From: Chlorella sp. KRBP | Lineage: Eukaryota > Chlorophyta > Trebouxiophyceae > Chlorellales > Chlorellaceae | Reading direction: 5' to 3' | DNA length: 64,000 nucleotides | Assembly (NCBI GenBank): GCA_004335735.1 | Contig: QAXK01000042.1 | Span: 1 to 64,000, forward strand | Position numbers and translations under genes: made by a program | Part shown: positions 33,374 through 44,200 of the stretch, piece by piece | How positions within the stretch are numbered: the first letter of the stretch is position 1 | Layout of the letters: every line of letters starts with the position of its first letter | The notes under the pieces: generated by a model | What the model was told of the DNA's origin: nothing | The model's database searches: none | Seen by the model: the letters and a program-made list of their open reading frames with translations, nothing else

Positions 33374-33857
33374 TCAGGGCACCTCTTGTTGCTGCAAGTC
33401 ATGAGCCACGCGCGCCATTTGCACGTCAGTTGAGCAGGAGGGAAAGCATCAGCCTGTGATAAGCCATTATGGCACGCATCCGCACACCAGCAGTTTAGGG
33501 GTCACATGCGAGCGTAGAGGAGGAGCACACGGGAACATCCGGCGTCATGCCTGGGCGGGACAGGATGGCAGGCGGTGCACAAAAAAGCAAAGCGCGCTGG
33601 TATGGCGTTCGATCCGCAACAACTCCACAAACCGTGGGCAGAAACAGTGAGCACCAACCACCTGAGACGAGCGCAAGACGTGCTGACGGCAGCAAGCGGC
33701 CACCTGCAGCTTCTAAAGCATGACGCGGCGCAGCCAGGAACCCCCGGCCGGCCCGCACTCAATGTATAATCCGATATCCCTATACCCCAAACCGGACAAA
33801 AATTGCGATCACCGCCTGGGGTGGACTGTGATCTTCCGCAGTTGACGTTGCTCCGGT
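33374..33857. other. intergenic between convergent SLX1 and FEA1-like gene
   Basis: Lower GC than the rest of the window, with no coding logic. It should contain both 3' UTRs. Confidence 0.5.
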
Positions 33858-35918
33858 TTATGGCGTGACGGTGGCCGTGCAGCCTGGGGGCGTCAGGCGG
33901 GCGGCCACGGGCAGGCCGATGTCAGCGATGTCAATGTCCCGCAGCACGGTGCTGGTGAGCAGGGCGCGCTTGACGGCGGCGTAAGAGATGCTCGAGGCAG
34001 TGACTGCCGTGTTGACGGCCTTGAGGCTGGCGGCGGGCGCCTTCCACGCGGAGAGTTGCGCCGCCAGGGGCCACCATGCGGCAAACGCCATGTTCCTGCG
34101 GGCAGCACGTGCGCAGCATGTGCGGTTTTAGCTTAGCTGGCTCGAGTGCAGCTTGGGCAGCAAGTGCTGGCGGCTGGCACACAAGCCGGGTCGGCGTAGG
34201 TGGGAGAGGAGGTAGTGGTCGCACTCACTTGAAGGTGGTGCTGGGTCCGGTGACCTTGCACTTTGCGTAGAGCTCGGACACGTACGCGCCACCCAGCACA
34301 ATCTGCACGGCAGAGCGAGTGGCGGCACTGGTTGAACGAACCAATCACACGTGGGAAGGGGTGGTATGGTTGCTAGACAGTGGCAGACGCACTAAGAGGG
34401 CCTGTGGGTGTGGTCTGCTGTCAATAGCCAACCGCAGCTCCAAGGCAGCAGAGACCAGCAGCAGCAGCAGTGTGTGCCGCCCAGCAACGTGCCATTCATG
34501 TGTTTTATCACGCGCACCTGTGCCTGGACGATGGCGAGCTCCTTGCGCAGGCTGGCGGCGGTGGCGCTGTACTTGACCGTGGAGTTGACTGTGGCATTGC
34601 CCGTCAGGGTGAAGTACTGCGTGCGGGGAGGGCGGTGCATGCGGCACACAGCGGGATAAGCTTGAGCAGCAGGGTGCAGCTTGGTGGCTTGGTGGATCAA
34701 GGCAGCAACGCAAAGAGCAGCGTGGCAGCATCGGTACCACAGCAACGGTACCACAGCAACGAGCAGTGCATCAACTGACCTGCAGCTCGTTCATGAGCAC
34801 GTTGATGGCCAAGAAGGTCTCTGCCTGGCCCGAGTGCGTGGTGGCCATGTTCTTGCCAAACTCGTCAGCCAGCCCAATGAGCGTGGTGCAGTTGTCGGGG
34901 TGAGCGCCCGTCAGGATGGCCCACGTCTCGTCCAGGTTGTGCGCAGGGCCTGGGCAAGGTTTAGGGGGGCATTCACATGTTGTGGTTGTGGTTGTGCGTG
35001 AAGATTGCATAACGGGACAGTGCGGCCTACTGCGATCCCGCACGCTGATGCGGTTTGCCAAAGGTGGCTGAGTAGGTGCGCACCCGAGGTGGCGTTGGTG
35101 TTCCCCTCCTTGACGCCCTCAAACGCCTCGTCAATCTCGTGCATGAGGTAGGTGGACTGCACCGTGACGACGATGAGGCTCAGGCCCAGGGAGCCCTGAC
35201 CGCTGGTGAAAGCCTTGCTGCAGGGCGCCATTGGCAGCAAGCATCAGGCGGGCGATTGTGTGATGATGTGGCAAAGCGCCATCCCAGGCACTGACACACT
35301 AAAAAAGCGCAGTTGGAACTCACGTGATGGTGTCGTTGAGGGTCGTGGTGAAGTTGGGGCCGTAGTACGAGGCGAGCTGCTCGTAGTAAGTCTCGCCCGT
35401 GTGCACCGAGGTGGCCCACGTCTGGAACTTGCGCAGCGCCGTGCCGCGCACGGAGTTCTTGCCGTTGAGGTAGATGTCAAGCGCACGTGTGGCGTTGTTG
35501 GCAAGCAGGGCCTTCTGCAGAAGGCACGCAGCAAAATTTGATGATCTCTGAGTGGCAGTTGGGAAGTGGCGGCTGGATCGATCGTGTGCTTGGCGTGCGC
35601 CATTGCCGGCACCGCCGGGAAGAGGCCCTCCTCTCACCTGGATGTCGCAGACATCTTGGGTCATGTTCCTGCGCGCGAGCATCGGGCGGTGCATCGGCGC
35701 GTCGTGTTGCGCGCAGTGTGGTAGGGGATAGAGGGCCTTGAGGAGGAGCTGCGAAGCTGCGGCCATCGGTCGCCCTGCACTCACGTATAGCCCGTCACAT
35801 TGGACACCATGGTGTAGCCCAGGTAGCGCAGGCCCGTCGTCGTCGGGAACGCCGCGCCGTGGGCCGACGCCACGCAGGCTGCCAGGAGTGCCGCCGCCAG
35901 CACGATCTTGAGGGCCAT
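33858..35918 (-). CDS. FEA1/H43-like secreted iron-assimilation protein
   Basis: Candidate periplasmic iron-binding protein of the algal FEA family. Eight exons: 35785-35918, 35638-35668, 35324-35514, 35084-35217, 34780-34949, 34518-34616, 34229-34302, 33858-34095 (356 residues, close to the roughly 360 of FEA1). A signal peptide is clear (MALKIVLAAALLAACVASAHG). Joined blocks include NMTQDVCDIQKALLANNATR, LRKFQTWATSVHTGETYYEQ, YLMHEIDEAFEGVKEG and GPAHNLDETWAILTGAHPDN, which resemble FEA1 blocks recalled from Chlamydomonas (metal-ligand-rich HE, DE and AHN.DE.W motifs). Several N-glycosylation sequons (NVT, NMT, NAT, NFT, NDT, NCT) fit a secreted protein. No membrane anchor is seen. It faces the b561 gene across 219 bp. 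Family assignment is from memory and moderately sure; secretion is very likely. Confidence 0.72.
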
Positions 35919-36137
35919 GACGATCGTTGGAGGGTGGCGAGGTCTGGTGTGGCGAATGAGTGCTGCGAGTGGCGAATGCGTGCCTCTTGCGCCCTCGCCG
36001 GCCGCGTTATGTACCCGATTTCGCGGGCGGGCGCGTGCCTGCTCGCGCCATACGTACGCCCGAAACGGCTTTGGCCACTCAGAGTGCCACTCAGCCGCTG
36101 GCGGCACAAGGAAAAGAGAAGCCGCAAACAAGCAGGA
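35919..36137. promoter_or_regulatory. 219-bp divergent promoter, FEA1-like / DOMON-b561
   Basis: Shared upstream region of the two putative iron-assimilation genes. If they respond to iron, the responsive elements should lie here. No element is asserted. Confidence 0.45.
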
Positions 36138-39100
36138 ATGGCGGGGCGAGCCATCATCTTGCTGCTCCTGCTGCACCAAGCGCTGGCCGATCCGCACGAG
36201 TGGACGAGTGGTGACAGCGCGTCGTGCACGGACCACCCGACCAGAGGCCTGGGAGCCCACGGCTTCTGGGTGGCGGACACGGCCATTGGCTACACGCTGT
36301 CACTAGCAGGAACTGCAACGCCCAGCACCACCACCATCTGCCCGGGCGCTGTCCACGATGTTGAGGTGCGTGGGAAGCGAACGGCACGGCTGCACCATGC
36401 GCATTCTGCTGCTGCTGGCGCAGGCACACGCTGCTGTAAGGCGCCATCATCATGCCATTGTCGTGGCCTGCTGGTCATCGCGGGCAGCGGGCGGGGCGGC
36501 AGGTGCTCACCGCACTCGTGCGGCGTCTGCCCACTGGCGCCCGCAGATCACCTTCCCAGAGGCTCGCGAGATGCTGGTCACCTCCAGCCAGGGCGAGCTG
36601 CAAGCCGTGGGCTCAGACGGCGAGGGGTGCAGCAACCGGATTGCCTTCAACACCAAGCGCGCCACCTTCTTCCTGACTCTCACCCTCCCCTGTACCGCCA
36701 ACGGTGCGCACGCGACGGGCACCACACACCCGTAGGAGGGACTTGTGGAGATGCTGGCAGGGCGTGCGTGGCTCACACAGCAGCTGATTAGAAGTCTGGG
36801 CGATGCGTCACGTACCGCTAATGCGTGTGTGGTCTTTGTGCAGGTACGGTGGAGCTCAAGACGACCTCAGCAATGGGGGACACAGACGGGTACCGGGGCG
36901 CGACCAACACCCTCACCGTGTCGCCCGCCTGTGCAACAGCAGCCTGTGAGTGCTTGGGAGTAACGGCTGGTGGGGCGGTGCCATGGACATGGCGCAGGCG
37001 CTGCGGCTGGCCGCCCAACAACGATGTGCACAATGGAGTCGGAAGCATTCCCTGGGCACCACACCGGGCCAGTGTGGGCTCAGCCTCCCACTCCCACCCT
37101 GAGAACTTGTTAACGATGCGCCCCCTCCCATGACGCTTCCCCCTGCAGGCCGCCCCCCAGAGTCCAACCCGCCTCCGCACCCACCCCCGCCCAGCCCCAG
37201 CCCAGACCCACCCCTCCCCGCAGGACAGCCCCGCCCTCCACCCCGCCCGCCACAGCCGCCACCCAGCCCCAGCCCACCACGGCCCAGCCCACCACGCCCG
37301 CCGCCAGCACCGCTCACTGTGAGCACTGTGGGCTGTCCATGAGGCAGCTGGTCGCTATCATCGTGGGCGGTTGCAGCATAGCATGTGTCCTGCAGACGAT
37401 AGCGCCAGTGCTCACCAGTGGTGCCAAGTATCACTTCATACCTTGTGGTGTGAACTTTGCTTGGCGAGGCCTGCCTGGCATTCTTTTGTGGCTGCTGCAT
37501 CATGACACCTGTTGTGAACGCCATGCAATGACGATGATGATGATATCTTGTGGGGCCTGTGACGCAGGTGCCCGTGATGCTCAAGAGCACCTCACCAGGC
37601 TGCCAGCCCTCCCCCTGGGGCTACACCTGCGCGCGGGTGCTGGCAGACACCGCCGTGCTGCACTACTCCCTGGGAGGACCTGCGCCCAACGCGCTGTGCG
37701 CGGGCGCGGGGGCGGGCAGCAACGTGACGCTGCCAAACGGATGGGTGAGTGGCTAACTGATTGTGGCTGATGGCAAAAGCGATTCAGCACACGGGGTTGA
37801 GTGAAATGCAGCTGCATTTCCGCACTGTTGTACCGCTACCATGGTGGTGCGCGTGCAGGGCGTGCTCCACATGGCCATTGAGGGCGCCACCACGGGTTAC
37901 GTCTCCCTTGGATTCACAGGTCAGTGCCACGGTGGTGCGGCGCCATGGTGACGCCACCCTGCTCTGGTTGCAGCTCCGTCCTGTGCGCACGACGGATGCA
38001 CAACACCCTGCCCTGCATCCCTTTGCACTGCCGTGCACGCGCCCTGACAGCAGCATCCCGCCAGCAAGCCGCAAACCCATGCCTTGTCACCCCTTGCGGT
38101 GCAGAGCGTCCTGGCTACATGACACCCAGCCTGTCCCTCATCGGCCTCAAGGACGACATGAACCCACGTGCTGTACCACAGGCCACGTGGTACAGCATCA
38201 ACAGTGAGTGGCAGCTTCTGCCGTCAGCAGTGCCGCATGCTTTCAGCCGCCCTGCCCACCCCCAGGCCCCCCAGCCCCCGTCCTGTGGTTTTGCCCCATA
38301 CGCCCCCCTCTGGCTGGCACCTCTTGCCCCCCACTGGCACTGCACACGCGCAGGCTACACGGTGAGCCTGCAGGACGCCACCCAGCCCGCCTGGGCGCTG
38401 TACGCCGGCGCCGTACAGACGCAGGACGGCCGCACCGTGGCCTGCTTTGGCCGCCCCGCGCGCCTCTCCGCCCAGGCGCCCACCTCCACCTCCACCAGCA
38501 GCAGCAGCAGCACGGGCAGCGCTACGCTGCAGGGGGAGCTTGATGCGACGCTGCCGGTGCAGTTCATCTGGGCGCTGGGGGCGCAGCTGGATGACGGGCT
38601 GTCGCTGCACCCGACGTACGGAGGTTTCAAGGTGTGCAGCAGGGAAGGTGGGGGGAGAGACCGCTGGCAGTGGGACAGCCACCATGTGCGCACAAGTAGC
38701 ACGCACAGGCTGATTCCCGGGCCAGCCCCGTAAAGCAGCGACAAAAGGAATGTGGGGGGAGAGATGCCGCGCGCACGGCACATGCACATAGGTCTGGGCA
38801 GTCTGGGGCCGGGTGGCTGGTCAGGGCCACAAACGACGCAGTGAGTGGCAAGGCGCCACAGAGCAGCGTGTGCTCAGGTGCTGTTGACTGGTGTACATGC
38901 CTGGCGGCCCAGGCTCCTCCGCTCCTTGTGCTCTCCCATTGTGTGTACGGGCAGGTGCTTGTGACGGACCCCCAGGCCCCGCTCGAGGTCGTCAAGCCAG
39001 ACACCGACAAGTGGGTGGTGGCGCACGGCGCCTGCCTGCTGGTGGCCTGGGGTGCGCTGGCCCCGTTGGGCATGCTGCTGGCGCGCCACAAGTGGGCCCT

Positions 39101-40342
39101 CGAGGGCGTGCGCTTCAAGGGCCTGCCCTTCATGGGCGGCAGGGCGCTGTGGTTCCAGCTGCACGTGGCGGTGGCCTGGGGCGCGCTGGGGCTCACGGTG
39201 GCCGGCTTCACCATCGCCTTTGTGCACTTCCCTTGGTGAGCGTGGCAACGGCCGTGTGTGTGGGTGTGGGTGTAGTTTGCAGAGCGGGGCGTCCAGGCGC
39301 AGAGCCTTGGTGCCCCAGGATCAGCAGCGTGGGCAGATGCAGGGGCCAGCCCAGCCAGGCTTACAAAGTGCTTTACGGCTTGTTCCATGGCTGCCAGTCC
39401 AGCCAGCTGTGTTCATGAGCGCTTTGCAAGCCAAGTGTGTGTGCCGTGCCCACGCACGTTACCGCAGGGCCAACGAGTTCAGCGGCAAGAGCACCATTCA
39501 GTCGGCACACCAGTGGCTCGGCATCCTCACCGTGGCCTTTCTGGGCCTGCAGGCGAGTAGTAGCATGCAATAGTATTCAGTGCGAGCCGGATCCATGCCA
39601 TGCAGTTGCCGCGCGGCTGAGCAGGTGGCCCTGCTCGCTTGAGTCAACGAGCACCAATGGGACACCATCATGCCATCATGCCGAGCAAGTGCACGTGCGC
39701 GCGTGCTGCAGGTGCTGGTGGCGCACTCGGTGCGTCCGGTGAACGGTGCGCCCCGGCGGCCCGTGTGGAACTTTGTGCACTGGTGGACTGGCCGCACGGC
39801 GCTCCTGGTGGCCTGGGCCTGCCTCATCACCGGGGCTGTCCTCTTCCACGACCGCAGGTACGTGTGCTGCCGTGTGCTGTGCACGCTGCCCTGCGCATTA
39901 GCATCCCAGTGTGGCAAACTGACATCCGTTTGCAAGCTGCCTTGGTTACCGCGGCTGGGCCGCCCTGTTTGCAAGCACACAACACACACACACACACTGG
40001 CCTGAAGCCCCGTTTGCAAGCTCTACACACCCGAGGGTGCATGGTCTCACCACGCGACGCTGCAGCATCCAGACAACTCAACCTGCCCAACACTGGTGGC
40101 CGGCCATTGCGTTTCGCAGGGGCGCCAACCTGGCGGTGTGGCTTGCACCCGCCGTGGCCGTCCCCGCCGTCCTCTTCCTGGCCACCGCCCTGCTGGAGCT
40201 GTGGCGGCCCCGCCAGGACGCCTTGGAGCCCCCCAGCCCGACCCTGCCTCCCATCAAGGACGGGGTGCGCAGCCCCTCTCAGGAGCCCTCGCCCACCAGC
40301 AGCCACTCGAGGGGCGCGGCGCTCAAGCCCGACCTGCCCTAG
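36138..40342 (+). CDS. DOMON-cytochrome b561 protein with Reeler-like N-terminus (candidate ferric reductase, FRRS1-like)
   Basis: Candidate transmembrane electron-transfer protein. Exons: 36138-36365, 36547-36703, 36844-36945, 37149-37318, 37568-37744, 37859-37919, 38105-38203, 38354-38631, 38955-39235, 39468-39552, 39712-39857, 40120-40342 (668 residues). A signal peptide (MAGRAIILLLLLHQALA) precedes a Reeler-like domain (about 20-160) with GEGCSNRIAF and a Pro/Ser hinge typical of algal wall proteins. A DOMON region follows (GVLHMAIEGATTGYVSLGFT). The b561 core has four candidate haem histidines: HGACLLVAWG, WFQLHVAVAWG, SAHQWLGILTVAF and FVHWWTGRTALL. A fifth membrane span and a Pro/Ser tail end the protein. 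Intron 10 has a GC donor (GCGAGT at 39553) instead of GT. FRRS1-type proteins reduce ferric iron in animals; that activity here is inferred, supported by the FEA1-like neighbour. Confidence 0.85.
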
Positions 40343-40800
40343 CTACCGCCGCACTTTGACTTGCTTTTTGCAGCAGCTGTTAGTCGCCCACACAGTATGT
40401 AGAACACCCAAACCTCGCCACCGCGCTCGTTTCGTGAAACTGGCTGGTGGCTGCACATACAATTCATGCACGTTGGTGGGTCGCAGCAGCGGCGGGCAAG
40501 TTGCTATTTGCCTGCCATATGCGCACGCGATCTTTTTGCTGCTGCCTTTTGCACTGCGTGACGACTTGGAGAGAGCTGGGTGTATTGTTTGCCGGATGCG
40601 CTGCTGGGCTCTGTCCACCTTGAGTGCGTCACTGCTTAGCATTGCGCCATGATGGGATCGTCAGGGTACTAGTGCAGTAGGGAGAGCCTTGCAAAATGCT
40701 GAGCACAGAGAGAACATGAATGCCTGCGGCGTAAGGAAGGATGATGCCCGTCGTGCGTGTGCACCCCGCCTGTCCTGTTGCCCTCCGTCGCAGCCAAACA

Positions 40801-40850
40801 GTTGGGCTCCGGCCCGCCGAAGCGCCCAAAAGATGCAAATACCGACACAC
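40801..40850. repeat. dispersed approx. 50-bp repeat, copy 1
   Basis: Shares the core GGCTCCGGCCC..CCGA.GCGCCC.A..AGATGCAA then a CGACACAC end with copies at 41059 and 42732. This copy is the most diverged. Confidence 0.75.
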
Positions 40851-41058
40851 GCACAGCCGACGCAAATCCCAGGCGCGTTGGCGCTGCAGCTCCCTCGTCC
40901 CGTAATGCAAGCAATGCAAGCACACACGCGCACACACACAGCACTCAGTGAACCAAGGCATGAGTGCGGCGCAGCGTGCATCCCGCCTGCGCCCTCTGTG
41001 CATCCCGCCGTGCACACAGGCTCCAACACACGTGCCAAGGCTCCAGCACACACGCCCG

Positions 41059-41115
41059 GTAGTTTGGCTCCGGCCCCGCCGAGGCGCCCCAACAGATGCA
41101 AACATCGACACACAC
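41059..41115. repeat. dispersed approx. 50-bp repeat, copy 2
   Basis: Nearly identical to copy 3 over the stretch GAGGCGCCCCAACAGATGCA and the following CGACACACAC. Confidence 0.8.
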
Positions 41116-41269
41116 ACCCTGACAGGGGTTTCCAAGCGCTCCAGCGCACTGAACTCAATACCGCTGAGCTCAAGAGAGGAGGAAGCCTGCAGAGGAGGTG
41201 AGGAGGAAGCTTGCAGAGGAGGAAGAGGCAGCCTGCTGAGCTGAAGTCCGTAGGAACACTGTGCCCTGC

Positions 41270-44200
41270 TCATGAGAAGAGGAAGCGCAGGTCGTCCTCC
41301 GTGAGGCGCGCCAGGGCCTCCATGTCGCCCCCCACGGTGCCGTCAAACACGAGCTGCTTCTTCTCCTGCGCGTACACACACACGGCACGACACGTGGCAC
41401 ACGAGGGATGCTGTAGGGGCCACGCTCCCTGCCCTGAGCGCCACGTTGGCAGGCCCCTGACGACGCAACATGCAATGGCATCTGGCCGAGGACAACTGGT
41501 CTGCCCTCATACTGTAGTCATCCAGTTGACGGCACGGGGCCCCAGTTGCGCTGCACACTGCATGGTGGCGCCGCGTCCTCTCACCTGCAGCTTGAGGATG
41601 CGCTCCTCGACCGTGCCGGCGATGAAGAAGCGCACCACAGTGATGGGGCGGAACTGGCCCAAGCGGTGGATGCGGTCCTGGGCCTGGGCCTACAGTTGTG
41701 TGGTGGCCACGCATACACACGTGCACGTACTTACTATTGAGGTGGTGCACAGCACGCCTCATTCGAGCGCCTGACTCCCTGCCAGCTGACTCGCAGCCAG
41801 CGCGGCTCAAGCTGCCAAGCAAACGCCGCACATGCCAAGTGGTGCAAGCGGCGGGCCCTTGCCGTGCTGCCACGCGCCAGCACTGCTGAACACTACAGCC
41901 CTGTGTGCCGTCGTCCCTGCATCACACCTCTCATCCTTCCTCGCTGCTGATTCGTGCTGATCCGTGCTGCTTTGGTTGATGCTGCCTGCCGCCCCGTTTG
42001 CAAGCTGTGCACGCACTCACCTCGACCGCCGGGTTCCACCAAGGGTCCATGAGGAAGACGTGCGATGCAGCCGTCAGGTTGAGCGCCACTCCGCCTGCCT
42101 TGAGGCTCATCAAAAACACGCGCACCTGGAAGGCAGTGAGGGAAGCAGCACACGCAGCGGAGGGCATCAGCATCATGGCACGGCGCTCGCGCGTGGTGAA
42201 GCTGCACGCGTGTGGCAATCGGCTACATCACAGCTCACAGCGCTACAGCAGTGAGGTGCGCGACTGAGTGTCTGGCAAGTGAGTGGCACACCAGCACGCC
42301 TGCCGCGAATGGCTCACGTCGGGGTCGTTCGTGAAGCTGTTGATCATGCGCTCGCGCATGTCCATGGCCATGCTGCCCTCCAGCCGCACGCACTTGATGC
42401 CCACCTGCACGCACCAACACAGCGCCAGCACCAGCAGCGCGCGCACAGTGGCTGATGCTGTTTGCACGACCTCCACACCATCAGTGCCGGTAGCAGGGCA
42501 ACGCTGACACACTGATCCCCATCCCCATCCCCATCCCCAATCCCAATAACATGGCGCAGCAGCCCTCACCTGCTCCAGCCTGAACTGGCACAGGTCGAGC
42601 ATCGAGGTGAACTGAGAAAAGACCAACGCCTTGCCAGACGCGTCGCGCTGCATCATGCGGTACACCTCCTCACGCAGCGCCTGCAGCGGGTCGGAGCGCA
42701 GCACGCACAGCACACGCATCTGCTAACACTGGTACTTGGGCTCCGGCCCAACCGAGGCGCCCCAACAGATGCAAGTATCGACACACACACACTGTACACG
42801 CCCCCACTGGACGCCTGGTTGCATGGAGCCGCAGCATGCACAGCACAGCACAGCACCACGCCACGAGCGGCGTCCCTCACCTCGATCTTGGTGCTGCTCT
42901 GGAACTGGGCCAGAGGGATGCGCGACAGGATGGACGTCTTGCGCAGCGCACGCCCGCCCACCGTGGCTGGGGCCGCCGCCCCCGCCCCTCCGCCTGCTCC
43001 TCCAGTGGCTGGGGCGGTGGTGGAGGGTGCGGACAGGTCCAGGGTGAGGGGCTTGTCACAGCTTGGGCACGACGCCGCCTGCACACAAGAGAGTGCGCAA
43101 CAGATGCAGCGCGGCGGTGCGTTTTGCAGCAGAGTGCGTGAGAGGGCTGTGCAGCCTGCACGCATGCCCACCGCTACCGCGTGTGTGGCGTGCACTGCGG
43201 AGCGGCCAGCCGGACTGCCCAGGCAGCAGGGATCAGCAGAAGGCTGCAGGCAGCACAAGGGACAATGATGACCTCGTCCCCGCCAGCAGCACCGCACCTG
43301 CTTGCCGCCCCCGCCCGCGCATGCCTCCACCAGGTCCACCACGCAGGTGCGGCAAAAGGCGTGGCCGCACGCCGCCGTCACGCCGTCCTCGGGCTCCTCG
43401 TGGCACAGCACGCACAGCGCGGCCTGCGCGCCGCTGGCGGCCCGGGTGATGCTCCCTGGAGAGGGGAGGGAGCCGGCGCGGGACGAGGGCCCAGCACCAG
43501 CACCGCCGCCGCCACCACTGGACCTGCCTGCGCACGGCAACACACCAATGTGCGCACACACCGTTGTGCATGTTGCCTTGGCAGAGCCTAGTTCAGCCAC
43601 CACTACCTCCACGCTGCTTCGGTGCTTGGATCCCCCACGACAGCCCAACGCCACCACCACCATCACGCACCTGAGCTCCTGCGTGCCAGGCCCCCACCGC
43701 CGCCGCCCGCCCCCACCGCCGCGCCCGTGCCGCGCTCCCTCTCCTGCTCGCGCAGCTCCTCCACCTCCTCGGCCAGCAGCCCATCCTCCTCCAACTCTGC
43801 GTCATCGGCACCTGCAAAAAAAAAGCAAAAGAAGAAGGGGAAAGCCGGTAAGTGCGCTTGACAAGGCTGCCATTGCAGGCTCACGAACCCCTTGTACGAA
43901 GGCAACAGCATCAAGTGGTATTCCAAGGGAGCAATCAGCTCACCCGCTGGCTCGTCGGCAGGCGCCTGCATCTTGCTGGCCAGCGCCGCGCCTGCATTGG
44001 GATAGGAGGCATGGGAGGCACACGGCACGGCGATGCGTTGGGAGATGAGCAGAAGCATCACCACCGCCACTCAAGCATCAGTAGCACAACAACCGTTGCA
44101 CCATCACCGTTGCCACCACCTCTGACAAAGCACGGCGTGACTCACCAGAGGAGGAGGTGGCCGAGTAGACCACCAGGTAGGGGTGGCACACGGCCTGGCG

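Larger units (their letters stand above)
40343..41269. other. intergenic with two copies of a dispersed repeat
   Basis: Convergent interval between the b561 gene and RAD16. It has no coding support. It holds repeat copies at 40801-40850 and 41059-41115, flanked by CACACA-rich sequence. Confidence 0.55.

Noticed and set aside
42516..42546. CCCATCCCCATCCCC run
   Set aside because: Simple hexanucleotide microsatellite within a RAD16 intron, no further signal.
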